64,000 nt of DNA, from contig NZ_FCOM02000006.1 in the NCBI RefSeq assembly GCF_001544695.2, forward strand, positions 1 to 64,000, written 5' to 3'. The translations under genes and the position numbers were made by a program. Origin of the DNA: Caballeronia arvi (GTDB taxonomy: Bacteria; Pseudomonadota; Gammaproteobacteria; Burkholderiales; Burkholderiaceae). Positions 52,117 through 60,555 of the stretch are shown here, in pieces. The notes beneath the pieces are model-generated. The model searched no databases and was not told the DNA's origin. It saw nothing but the letters and a program-made list of their open reading frames with translations. Numbering within the stretch: the first letter of the stretch is position 1; each line of letters begins with the position of its first letter.

Positions 52117-53724
52117 ATGCTTCTTTCACGACGTTTCTTTGTTGTTTCTCTTTCCGCTGCACTTGCAATCACCGCGCAAGCCGCATCCGGCGCGAGCAAG
52201 ACGCTCGTCTTCTGTTCCGAAGGCAGTCCCGCCGGTTTCGACTCCGCGCAGTACACGACCAGCACCGACTTCGACGCCGGCGCGCACTCGGTCTACGATC
52301 AGCTCGTCGAGTTCAGGCGCGGCACGCTCGATCTCGTGCCGGGTCTCGCCCAGAAGTGGGACGAGTCGCCGGATGCGAAGACCTTCACGTTTCATCTGCG
52401 GCGCGGCGTGAAGTTTCAATCGACAGCGTGGTTCAAGCCCACGCGCGACTTCAATGCCGACGATGTCGTGTTCACATTCAAACGCATGATCGATCCGAAC
52501 GAGCCGTTCCAGAAGGCGCATCCGGTCAGCTTTCCGTATCTGACCGATCTCGGCTACGACAAGAACATCGCATCGGTCGAGAAGCTCGACGATTACACCG
52601 TGCGCTTCACGCTCAAGACGGCCGATGTCGTGTTCGTGCGCAACATCGCGATGGAATTCGCGTCCATCGTTTCAGCCGAATATGCCGCGCAGTTGTTGAA
52701 GCAAGGCAAGCCCGAAGACCTCAATCAGAAGCCCGTCGGCACGGGCGCGTTCGTGTTTCGCGACTATCAGAAAGATTCGACGATCCGCTACGACGCGAAC
52801 CCGACGTACTGGAATCGCAAGGACGTGCACATCGACAAGCTCGTGTTCTCGATCACGCCCGATGCCGCCGTGCGCCAGCAGAAGCTGGCAGGCGGCGAAT
52901 GCCAGGTGACGTCGTTTCCGCGCCCCGCAGATATCGCTGCGTCGAAGAATGACCCGAAGCTCGCAGTGCTGTCGGGCGTCGGATTCAATGTCGCGTACGT
53001 GGGCTACAACACGACGCACAAGCCGCTGGATAACGTGAACGTGCGCCGCGCGCTCGATATGGCCATCGACAAGCAGGCGATCATCAAGACCGTCTACGAA
53101 GGCGCGGCCGCGGTCGCGACGAACCCGATGCCGCCCTCGCAATGGTCCTATAACAAGGCGCTTAAAGATGCGCCGCACGATCCCGCGAAGGCGAAGCAAT
53201 TACTGAAGGATGCCGGCTTTCCGAACGGCTTCACGATCACGCTCTGGGCCATGCCGGTACAGCGCGGCTATAACCCGAACGCGCGCCTGATGGCGCAACT
53301 GATTCAATCGGACTGGGCGAAGATCGGCGTGAAGGCGAACATCGTCACCTACGAGTGGGCCGAGTACAACAAGCGCGCGAAAACCAACGGCGAGCACGAC
53401 GCGATTCTCTACGGCTGGCTCGGCGACAACGGCGATCCCGACAACTGGCTCGGCACCACGCTCGGCTGCGATGCGGTTCACGGCAGCAACGTGGCGAAGT
53501 GGTGCAACAAGCAGTTCGACGATCTGCTCGCGAAGGCGCGCCTCGTCACCGATCAGAACGCGCGCACGAAGCTCTATGAAGAAGCGCAGGTTGTCTTCAA
53601 GGATCAGGTGCCCTATACGCCGCTCGCCCACGCCAACATCTTTCAGCCGATCTCGAAGCGCGTACACGGCTATCTGATCAGCCCGCTCGGCGGGCATCGC
53701 TTCGACGGCATCACGCTCGATTGA
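52117..53724 (+). CDS. Peptide/opine-type ABC transporter substrate-binding protein (SBP_bac_5), orphan
   Basis: The 535-residue protein is DppA-like. It has a signal peptide (M-L-L-S-R-R-F-F-V-V-S-L-S-A-A-L-A ... A-S-G-A) and the family core K-T-L-V-F-C-S-E-G-S-P-A-G-F-D. Cysteine pairs are as in dipeptide-binding proteins (E-C-Q-V and L-G-C-D-A ... K-W-C-N-K). No permease or ATPase gene adjoins, so it must use components encoded elsewhere. It lies 85 bases after the ligase gene and might be transcribed with it. Confidence 0.88.
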   Translation: MLLSRRFFVVSLSAALAITAQAASGASKTLVFCSEGSPAGFDSAQYTTSTDFDAGAHSVYDQLVEFRRGTLDLVPGLAQKWDESPDAKTFTFHLRRGVKFQSTAWFKPTRDFNADDVVFTFKRMIDPNEPFQKAHPVSFPYLTDLGYDKNIASVEKLDDYTVRFTLKTADVVFVRNIAMEFASIVSAEYAAQLLKQGKPEDLNQKPVGTGAFVFRDYQKDSTIRYDANPTYWNRKDVHIDKLVFSITPDAAVRQQKLAGGECQVTSFPRPADIAASKNDPKLAVLSGVGFNVAYVGYNTTHKPLDNVNVRRALDMAIDKQAIIKTVYEGAAAVATNPMPPSQWSYNKALKDAPHDPAKAKQLLKDAGFPNGFTITLWAMPVQRGYNPNARLMAQLIQSDWAKIGVKANIVTYEWAEYNKRAKTNGEHDAILYGWLGDNGDPDNWLGTTLGCDAVHGSNVAKWCNKQFDDLLAKARLVTDQNARTKLYEEAQVVFKDQVPYTPLAHANIFQPISKRVHGYLISPLGGHRFDGITLD

Positions 53725-53746
53725 TCGATCGATGATCATTCGAGGA

Positions 53747-54010
53747 TCAGCCTCCGCGAAGCCACGCGTCGATGCTGTCGCGTTCTTCGCGCTTGCCTGA
53801 CTGTGTTTTATAGGCATCCGCGCCGCCGACGTCGGGCATATCGTGCCTGACGTCCTTCGCGGCCATCGCATGCATGGTCTGCGCGCCTTGCGATGCCGGT
53901 GCCGCCGCGCCGCGCTCGACCATATCGGCCGTGCATTCGTCCGCAAATGCGGGAACGGCGAACAACGCTGCATTCGCGGCCAGAAGAACGGCGAGGTGTT
54001 TCGCTTTCAT
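53747..54010 (-). CDS. Small secreted hypothetical protein
   Basis: The 87-residue protein has a clear signal peptide (M-K-A-K-H-L-A-V-L-L-A-A-N-A-A-L-F-A-V-P-A-F-A-D-E), one cysteine soon after cleavage, and a polar tail rich in Asp, Met and Gln. GGAG lies six bases before ATG 54010. No family is recognised. It stands alone, convergent with the binding-protein gene. Confidence 0.65.
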   Translation of the reverse strand: MKAKHLAVLLAANAALFAVPAFADECTADMVERGAAAPASQGAQTMHAMAAKDVRHDMPDVGGADAYKTQSGKREERDSIDAWLRGG

Positions 54011-54403
54011 TGCGACTCCAGTGTGACGATAAAAAGAAGCGCGATCCCAAACGACACGTTCGCCGGACATCGAACTTTGGAGTGTCGAGAGCAATCGCGC
54101 CCACGCCAGTCAATGCATGGCTCATGCCAATCGCACCGTGCGCATCGATCGAATCGCCGGGAGCCTTGAGGACAAAGGGTTTCAACGTGATACGCGCGCA
54201 TCGATGAAGTCCGCGCCTGTCGGACCGCGACCAACGCTTTGCCCCTGCATGTACGACGCAATCCGACAGTGCGGATGCACGGTGTCGTTTTCAACCGATT
54301 TGCCGACGCGTGAGCGAAGGCACGCGCGCGCCACGGTCCGCACACTCTCACGAACCATCATGCCGAGGGCCGCGTGCCTCATCGGAAATCAGGAGTGAGA
54401 CAA
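54011..54403. other. Non-coding stretch upstream of the ProP-like symporter
   Basis: About 390 bases between divergent genes. Short frames here (for example 54117-54398 plus) are rich in Arg, Cys and Ser and have no ribosome site. I see no repeat, operator or RNA element I can support; promoters for both flanking genes should lie here. Confidence 0.5.
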
Positions 54404-55885
54404 TTGAGCCCTTCGCACGAGCGCAACGCCCGAAGTACATCGCCATCGCCCCTCACGTTGGGCGATATCACCATCGTCGATCATGCCCTGCTGAAACGCG
54501 CCGTCGGCGCAATGGCGCTCGGCAATGCAATGGAATGGTTCGATTTCGGTGTGTATAGCTATATCGCCGTGGTGCTCGGCAAGGTGTTCTTTCCGTCGAG
54601 CAGCCCGTCGGCGCAACTGATCGCGACCTTCGGCACGTTCGCCGCGGCCTTTCTCGTGCGGCCCATCGGCGGCATGGTGTTCGGCCCGCTCGGCGACCGG
54701 ATCGGCCGGCAGCGCGTGCTCGCCATGACGATGATCATGATGGCCGTCGGCACCTTCTGCATCGGCCTGATTCCGAGCTATCACTCGATCGGCATCCTCG
54801 CCCCGGTGCTGCTGCTCGTCGCGCGACTCGTGCAGGGCTTCTCGACGGGCGGCGAGTACGGCGGCGCGGCCACGTTCATCGCCGAATTCTCGACCGATGC
54901 GCGGCGCGGCTTTTACGGCAGCTTTCTCGAAGTCGGCACGCTCGCGGGTTATATCCTCGGCGCGGGCACGGTCGCTGTCCTGACCGCGACACTCTCGCAC
55001 GACGCGTTGCTTTCATGGGGATGGCGCGTGCCGTTCATGATCGCGGGACCGCTCGGGCTCGTCGGCCTGTATATCCGCATGAAGCTCGAAGAGACGCCGG
55101 CGTTCAAGAAGGAAGCGGAGACGCGCGAAGCGCATGAGCGGTCGCGCCCGAAGCAATCGCTCTCCGCACTGCTCGCGCAGCAGTTCAGGCCGATGATGCA
55201 ATGCGTCGGCCTCGTGCTGATCTTCAACGTCACCGATTACATGGCGCTGTCGTACTTGCCGAGCTTTCTGTCGGCGACATTGCACTTCGACGAAACGCAC
55301 GGCCTCTTTCTCGTGCTGCTCGTCATGGTGCTGATGATCCCGATGACGCTTTTTGCGGGCCATCTCTCCGACATGATCGGCCGCAAGCCGGTGATGCTGG
55401 CCGGCTGCGTCGGTCTCTTCGTGCTGTCGATTCCCGCCCTTCTTCTCGTGCGCACGGGCGCGCTGCTGCCGGTGTTTTTCGGCTTGCTGATTCTCGGCGC
55501 GCTGCTTTCGACATTCACCGGCGTGATGCCGTCCGCATTGCCCGCGCTGTTCCCGACGCGCATTCGATACGGCGCACTCGCCATCGGCTTCAACGTGTCG
55601 GTGTCGCTTTTCGGCGGCACGACGCCGCTCGTCACCGCATGGCTCGTCGATGTAACCGGCAATCTGATGATGCCCGCGTACTACCTGATAGCGGCATCGG
55701 CGATCGGCGTGGTGTCGGTGCTCGCGTTGCGCGAAACCGCGCGGCAGCCTCTGCTCGGCTCGGGACCGTGCGTCGCGACCAAAGCGGAAGCGCTCGCCCT
55801 CACGCGCAAGAAGCTGAAGGTCGTATCGGGCAAAGGCAGAGGCAAGCGCGTGGACGAAGCGCTGCGCGAAAAGAAGCGGGCGTGA
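54404..55885 (+). CDS. MFS metabolite:H+ symporter (ProP-like)
   Basis: The 493-residue transporter has 12 predicted helices and the MHS-family signatures A-L-G-N-A-M-E-W-F-D-F-G-V-Y, G-D-R-I-G-R-Q-R-V-L and L-V-Q-G-F-S-T-G-G-E-Y-G-G-A-A-T-F-I-A-E. The helix 5-6 region (S-W-G-W-R-V-P-F) is also conserved. ProP moves proline and glycine betaine; other members carry citrate, shikimate or ketoglutarate. TTG 54404 has AGGAG eight bases upstream and is preferred to GTG 54374. The cytoplasmic C-terminus is Lys/Arg-rich. Proline transport would fit the island to its left, but this is inference. Confidence 0.87.
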   Translation: MSPSHERNARSTSPSPLTLGDITIVDHALLKRAVGAMALGNAMEWFDFGVYSYIAVVLGKVFFPSSSPSAQLIATFGTFAAAFLVRPIGGMVFGPLGDRIGRQRVLAMTMIMMAVGTFCIGLIPSYHSIGILAPVLLLVARLVQGFSTGGEYGGAATFIAEFSTDARRGFYGSFLEVGTLAGYILGAGTVAVLTATLSHDALLSWGWRVPFMIAGPLGLVGLYIRMKLEETPAFKKEAETREAHERSRPKQSLSALLAQQFRPMMQCVGLVLIFNVTDYMALSYLPSFLSATLHFDETHGLFLVLLVMVLMIPMTLFAGHLSDMIGRKPVMLAGCVGLFVLSIPALLLVRTGALLPVFFGLLILGALLSTFTGVMPSALPALFPTRIRYGALAIGFNVSVSLFGGTTPLVTAWLVDVTGNLMMPAYYLIAASAIGVVSVLALRETARQPLLGSGPCVATKAEALALTRKKLKVVSGKGRGKRVDEALREKKRA

Positions 55886-55886
55886 T

Positions 55887-56501
55887 TCACGCCAGCGCGT
55901 TGACATCGAGATACGGCGCGATGTTCTTCATCGCGCGCTCGACGTAGATCGCTTTCTCGCCAACGGGCGCCACGTAGTGCATCGCGTCGCGCGCGGCCTC
56001 GACGCCTTCGAACCGCGCGATCACCCACGCCGCGAGATACTGCGAAGCAAGACAGCCGCCCGCCGTCGCCACGTTGCCGTTCGCGACGAACGGTTGATCG
56101 AGCGTGCGCACGCCTGCTTCCTCGACCCACGATTTCGTCGTCAGGTCCGTGCAGGCAGGCACGTCATCGAGCAGGCCGAGCTTCGCGAGAACGAGCGTGC
56201 CTGAGCATTGCGCCGCCAATAACTGACGTGCAGGATCGAGCCGGATGCGCGCCATCAACGCGGCATCGGCGACGACATCGCGCGTCAGCCTCCCGCTTCC
56301 GACGATCACGGCATCGGCCTGCGCTGCGTCTTCCAGCGTCGCCTGCGCCTTCAGCACGACACCGTTCATCGATCGCACTTCTTCCGACGGACACGCGATC
56401 GACACCTTCCAGTCCGGCCTCTTCACGCGATTCAGAATGCCGAGCGCGATCAACGAATCCAGCTCGTTGAAGCCGTCGAACGTGAGTATGGCGATATGCA
56501 T
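55887..56501 (-). CDS. DJ-1/PfpI-family protein
   Basis: The 204-residue protein has the class I amidotransferase-like fold with nucleophile Cys99 in A-A-Q-C-S-G-T-L-V-L-A. It opens I-A-I-L-T-F-D-G-F-N-E-L-D. Relatives include isonitrile hydratase-like and glyoxalase III-like proteins; activity cannot be assigned. AAAGGAA lies before ATG 56501. It is divergent from a MocR regulator and ends one base from the symporter stop. Confidence 0.83.
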   Translation of the reverse strand: MHIAILTFDGFNELDSLIALGILNRVKRPDWKVSIACPSEEVRSMNGVVLKAQATLEDAAQADAVIVGSGRLTRDVVADAALMARIRLDPARQLLAAQCSGTLVLAKLGLLDDVPACTDLTTKSWVEEAGVRTLDQPFVANGNVATAGGCLASQYLAAWVIARFEGVEAARDAMHYVAPVGEKAIYVERAMKNIAPYLDVNALA

Positions 56502-56611
56502 GATGTGTTCCTTTCGGGCATGGGTTGCGCACGGACCCATGCTAAGGGCATAAACAAATACAATCAAAAACTTGTCATGGATACATCTGCCACGTCCGAC
56601 GAGGGCCGCTC

Positions 56612-57949
56612 ATGCCGCAACCGCCTCGCTACAAGCAAATCGTCGACCGATTCGCGGACGATATCCGCTCGGGGCGGCTGAAGCCGGGCACGCGACTGCC
56701 GACGCATCGGCAACTGGCCGCACGCGAAGGGCTCGGGCTCGTGACCGCCACGCGCGTCTATACGGAACTCAGCGCGATGGGTCTCGTCAGCGGTGAAACC
56801 GGACGCGGCACCTTCGTGAAGGAAACGACGCTCGCGCGGGAGCTCGGCCTCGATCAGGTTGCGATCGCGTCGGACATGGTCGATCTCAACTTCAACTATC
56901 CGGCGCTGGCGAGCCAGGCGGATTTGCTGCGCAATGCATTGCGGCAGTTGTCATCGGCGGGCGATCTGGAAGCGCTCTTGCGCTATCAGCCGCATGGCGG
57001 ACGCGCGCGCGACCGTGCGTCGGTGGCGCGGCATCTCGCGCGGCGCGGGCTGGAGATCAGCGGCGATCGCGTGATGCTCGTCGATGGCGCGCAACACGGC
57101 CTCGCCACGACCGTGATGGCGCTGCTGAAGCCGGGCGATGTGGTTGCCGTCGATACGCTGACGTATCCCGGCTTCAAGATGCTGGCCGAGGCGTACCGGC
57201 TCGAACTGGCGCCTTTGCCCGCATCGGGCGCGGGTCCGGACGCCGACGCGCTCGATGCGCTATGCAAGCGCCGTCGCGTGCGCGCGCTCTACGCGATGCC
57301 GACGCTGCACAATCCGCTCGGCTGGGTCATGACGGCTTCGCGCCGCAGGCAGTTGGTGTCGCTTGCGCGCAAGCATGGTTTTTTCATCATCGAGGATGCC
57401 GCTTACGCCTTTCTCGCCGACGATGCTCCGCCGCCGCTCGCCGCCATCGCGCCCGAACTCACGGTGTATGTGTCGGGGTTTTCGAAGAATGTCGCGACGG
57501 GACTGCGTGTCGGCTATGTCGCCGCGCCGCCCGAATGGGTGCGCAAGATCGAACGCGCGATCCGCGTGACGACATGGAACACGCCCGGCGTGATGACGGC
57601 GATCGCGTGCGGCTGGCTCGAAGACGGCACGGTCGAAAGGCTCGAAGCGGAGAAGCGCGCGGATGCGTCGATGCGGCAGGTGATCGCGGCTCGCGCGCTG
57701 GGACGGCTGAAGCGCGTCGCGCATCCGGCTTCGTACTTCGTCTGGCTGCCGATGCCGGAAGACGTGCGCGCGGACCGCATCGCTGCGGCGCTGGCGGAAG
57801 AGCGCATTTCGGTGTCGATGGCCGAGCCGTTCTGCACGTCGGCGCACGTGCCGCATGCGTTGCGGCTGGCGTTGGGATCGGTGGATGCGGCGACGCTGGA
57901 GCAGGCGTTGGGGCGCGTGGCGGAAGTGGTCGGGCGGTATGCGTATTGA
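56612..57949 (+). CDS. MocR-type regulator (GntR helix-turn-helix + aminotransferase domain)
   Basis: The 445-residue protein has an N-terminal GntR winged helix (Y-K-Q-I-V-D-R-F-A-D-D-I-R-S-G-R-L ... L-G-L-V-T-A-T-R-V-Y) and a fold-type I aminotransferase domain with PLP-binding Lys292 (S-G-F-S-K-N-V-A-T-G-L-R). MocR proteins usually regulate a divergent neighbour, here the DJ-1/PfpI gene 110 bases away. Other genes in the area could also be targets. The start ATG lies in a 110-base AT-richer stretch that probably holds the operator. Confidence 0.9.
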   Translation: MPQPPRYKQIVDRFADDIRSGRLKPGTRLPTHRQLAAREGLGLVTATRVYTELSAMGLVSGETGRGTFVKETTLARELGLDQVAIASDMVDLNFNYPALASQADLLRNALRQLSSAGDLEALLRYQPHGGRARDRASVARHLARRGLEISGDRVMLVDGAQHGLATTVMALLKPGDVVAVDTLTYPGFKMLAEAYRLELAPLPASGAGPDADALDALCKRRRVRALYAMPTLHNPLGWVMTASRRRQLVSLARKHGFFIIEDAAYAFLADDAPPPLAAIAPELTVYVSGFSKNVATGLRVGYVAAPPEWVRKIERAIRVTTWNTPGVMTAIACGWLEDGTVERLEAEKRADASMRQVIAARALGRLKRVAHPASYFVWLPMPEDVRADRIAAALAEERISVSMAEPFCTSAHVPHALRLALGSVDAATLEQALGRVAEVVGRYAY

Positions 57950-58047
57950 ATGCGGCCCTTTTTCGCCATTAAACGTTTCCGTAATCCGCAAACGATTGCC
58001 GCCAATCTATGTTCCAATGGCTCCGATGCATCGAGCGAACTAGGCCT

Positions 58048-60555
58048 ATGCGGACACAATACGAGGCATCCACACCGGACCGGAAAATCAAGGCGGAACA
58101 CAGGCGTCAGGCGCATTTCCAGCGATGGTTCGCCACCTTCGCCAGTCTCGCCCACTCGCGCCTGCCGCTTCCCGCCTATCTCCAGAAAGTCACCGACACG
58201 CTGAGGGAAGTCGCAGGCGTCGCGTCCGCGGTCGTCGAATGGATCGAAGGCGACGAGCTTTTGTATCTCGCGGCGAGCGGCGCGGCGGCGGCGCACATCG
58301 GCGTGCGGCTGCCGACGTCGGGCAGCCTGTCGGGACTTTCCATCACGCGTCAGCAGGCGCTCATCTGCCGCCATGCAGCGACGGATCATCGCGTGGATCG
58401 CGCGGCGTGCGAGGCGGTCGGCGCCGTGTCCATGGTCGTCGCGCCCGTCGTCTACGAAGGCCGCTCGGTCGCGGTGCTGAAACTCATCTCCGGCGAAGTC
58501 GATTATTTCGGGCAATCCGACATCAGCATTCTCAATGCGTTCTGCGCGTGCATCGCGGAGACCATCGCGCGGGAAGAGATCGCGCAGGAAAATCGCAAGC
58601 TCGTGAAGGAAAACGCGAACGTCGCGGCGGATCTGACCGTCGAGTCGTCGCTGCGCATCGAGTACGAAAAGAAGCTCGCCGATGCCATGCGCCGCCGTCA
58701 GACGGTGCTCGACAACGCGCACGTCGCGTTCGTATCGATGGACGAAGCCGGCATGACCGTCGACTGGAACGAGGCGGCCACACTGCTATTCGGCTGGAAG
58801 CCGCATGAGGTGACGGGCAAGGATCTCGCGTCGTTCATCGTGCCGGAGCGCTTTCGCGACGCGCATCGCGCCGGACTCACGCGCTATCTCGCGACAGGCG
58901 AGGCGCGCATGATCAACAAGCGCGTCGAGCTGCCCTCGCTGCGCCGCGATGGCAGCGAGTTCACCGCCGAGCTCACGATCAGCGAAGTCTGGTACGAAGG
59001 CCAGCGCCAGTTCGCATGCTTCGTGCACGACATCACCGACCGGCGCGCCGCGACCGAGGCGAACGAACGCTTGCGCCTGCTCATCAACTCGGTAAGCGAC
59101 TACGCGATCTGCATGCTCGACCAGAACGGCCACGTGCGCTCGTGGAACGACGGCGCGCACGCGATCTACGGCTTCACGTCGGCGGAAGCGATCGGCCGCC
59201 ACTTCGCGCTCTTCTATACCTCCGACGAGCACGGCCGCGACCGTCCCGGCGAGGATCTCATGCTCGCGGCGCAACGCGGGCGTGTCGAGCACGAAGACTG
59301 GCACGTGCGCAAGGACGGCTCCGAGTTCTGGGCGCACATGATCCTGAGCGCGCTGCCGAACGCGAACGGCAACGCGCAGGGTTTCGTGCAAATCACGCGC
59401 GACATGACGGCGCGGCGGCGTCTCGAAGAGCTCGAAGCATCGAGCCGGCGCATGAACGAGTTTCTCGCGCTGCTGGGGCACGAGCTGCGCAATCCGCTCG
59501 CACCGATCCGCAACGCGGTGAGCATCCTGAAGCTGAAGGCATCGGATGACGCCGACGTGATCCGCAGCCGCCAGATCGTCGATCGACAGCTCGCGCATCT
59601 GACGAAGCTCGTCGACGACCTGCTCGAAGCCGGGCGCGTGAGTTCCGGCAAGATCCGCCTGACGACGGAGACCGTCGATATTGCCGATGTCGTGCATCTG
59701 AGCGTCGAAGCGAGCGAACCTTTGTGCGACGCGCGCGGGCAGCGCATCGTCGTGCAGACGGGCGGCCAGCCGCTCTACGTCAACGGCGATCCGACGCGGC
59801 TCGTGCAGGCGCTCAACAATCTGCTCAACAACGCATCGAAGTTCAGCCCGCACGATTCGATCATCACGCTCGAAGTCGGTCCACGCGGCGGCTCGGTGCT
59901 GGTGCGCGTGACCGACGAAGGCCGCGGCATATCGCCGGACGCGCTCGGCATCGTGTTCGATCTGTTCGTGCAGGAGCATCCGCCGGGCGCGCATCCCGAC
60001 GAGGGCGGCCTCGGCATCGGCCTGACGCTCGTGCGCGCAATCGCCGAGCTGCACGGCGGCCATGTCGAAGCTAAGAGCGGCGGCGCGGGACGCGGCAGCG
60101 CCTTCTCGCTGTGGCTGCCGCTCGCCGAGCCGCCTGCGAGCGACGCAACCACGGGCGCGGCGCCGTCGGCGATCGCGAGCCGTCAGCTCGATGTGCTCGT
60201 CGTCGACGACAACCGCGATTCCGCCGACAGCATGACGCTGCTCGTCGACATGCTCGGCCACAGCGCGCGCGCCGCCTACGATGGCGCGGGCGCGCTCGAT
60301 TCATTCGATGCAACGCGGCCCCAGGTCGTGCTGCTCGATCTCTCGATGCCCGGCATGACGGGCTTCGACGTGATCCGCCGGATGCGCGACGAGGATGACA
60401 AGCCCGGCCGCCGCGTGATCGTCGCGGCGATGACGGGCCTCGGTTCCGACGAAGACATCGCGCGCACGCGCGCCGCCGGTTTCGACGCGCATCTCGTCAA
60501 GCCGGTCGATCTTCCGGAACTGGAGCGCGTGCTGGCGCTGGCGGGGCGCGTCTGA
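58048..60555 (+). CDS. Hybrid histidine kinase: GAF-PAS-PAS-HisKA-HATPase-REC
   Basis: The 835-residue cytoplasmic kinase, numbered from ATG 58048, has a GAF domain (about 20-175), PAS domains (215-330 and 335-455), and phospho-acceptor His477 in L-L-G-H-E-L-R-N-P. The ATPase has an N-box in N-N-L-L-N-N-A-S-K-F and G-L-G-I-G-L-T. The C-terminal receiver has phospho-acceptor Asp763 (L-L-D-L-S-M-P-G). ATG 58009 is also open and adds 13 residues; neither start has a strong ribosome site. The last 59 bases overlap the convergent CoA-transferase gene. No partner regulator adjoins. Confidence 0.84.
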   Translation: MRTQYEASTPDRKIKAEHRRQAHFQRWFATFASLAHSRLPLPAYLQKVTDTLREVAGVASAVVEWIEGDELLYLAASGAAAAHIGVRLPTSGSLSGLSITRQQALICRHAATDHRVDRAACEAVGAVSMVVAPVVYEGRSVAVLKLISGEVDYFGQSDISILNAFCACIAETIAREEIAQENRKLVKENANVAADLTVESSLRIEYEKKLADAMRRRQTVLDNAHVAFVSMDEAGMTVDWNEAATLLFGWKPHEVTGKDLASFIVPERFRDAHRAGLTRYLATGEARMINKRVELPSLRRDGSEFTAELTISEVWYEGQRQFACFVHDITDRRAATEANERLRLLINSVSDYAICMLDQNGHVRSWNDGAHAIYGFTSAEAIGRHFALFYTSDEHGRDRPGEDLMLAAQRGRVEHEDWHVRKDGSEFWAHMILSALPNANGNAQGFVQITRDMTARRRLEELEASSRRMNEFLALLGHELRNPLAPIRNAVSILKLKASDDADVIRSRQIVDRQLAHLTKLVDDLLEAGRVSSGKIRLTTETVDIADVVHLSVEASEPLCDARGQRIVVQTGGQPLYVNGDPTRLVQALNNLLNNASKFSPHDSIITLEVGPRGGSVLVRVTDEGRGISPDALGIVFDLFVQEHPPGAHPDEGGLGIGLTLVRAIAELHGGHVEAKSGGAGRGSAFSLWLPLAEPPASDATTGAAPSAIASRQLDVLVVDDNRDSADSMTLLVDMLGHSARAAYDGAGALDSFDATRPQVVLLDLSMPGMTGFDVIRRMRDEDDKPGRRVIVAAMTGLGSDEDIARTRAAGFDAHLVKPVDLPELERVLALAGRV

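Noticed and set aside
50403-52265. A 620-residue minus-strand frame opposite the CoA ligase gene
   Set aside because: Arg/His-rich antisense shadow with no domain; it would also block the promoter of the next gene.
54117-54398. A 93-residue frame upstream of the symporter
   Set aside because: No ribosome site, Arg/Cys-rich random composition, and it would occupy the only room for the symporter promoter.
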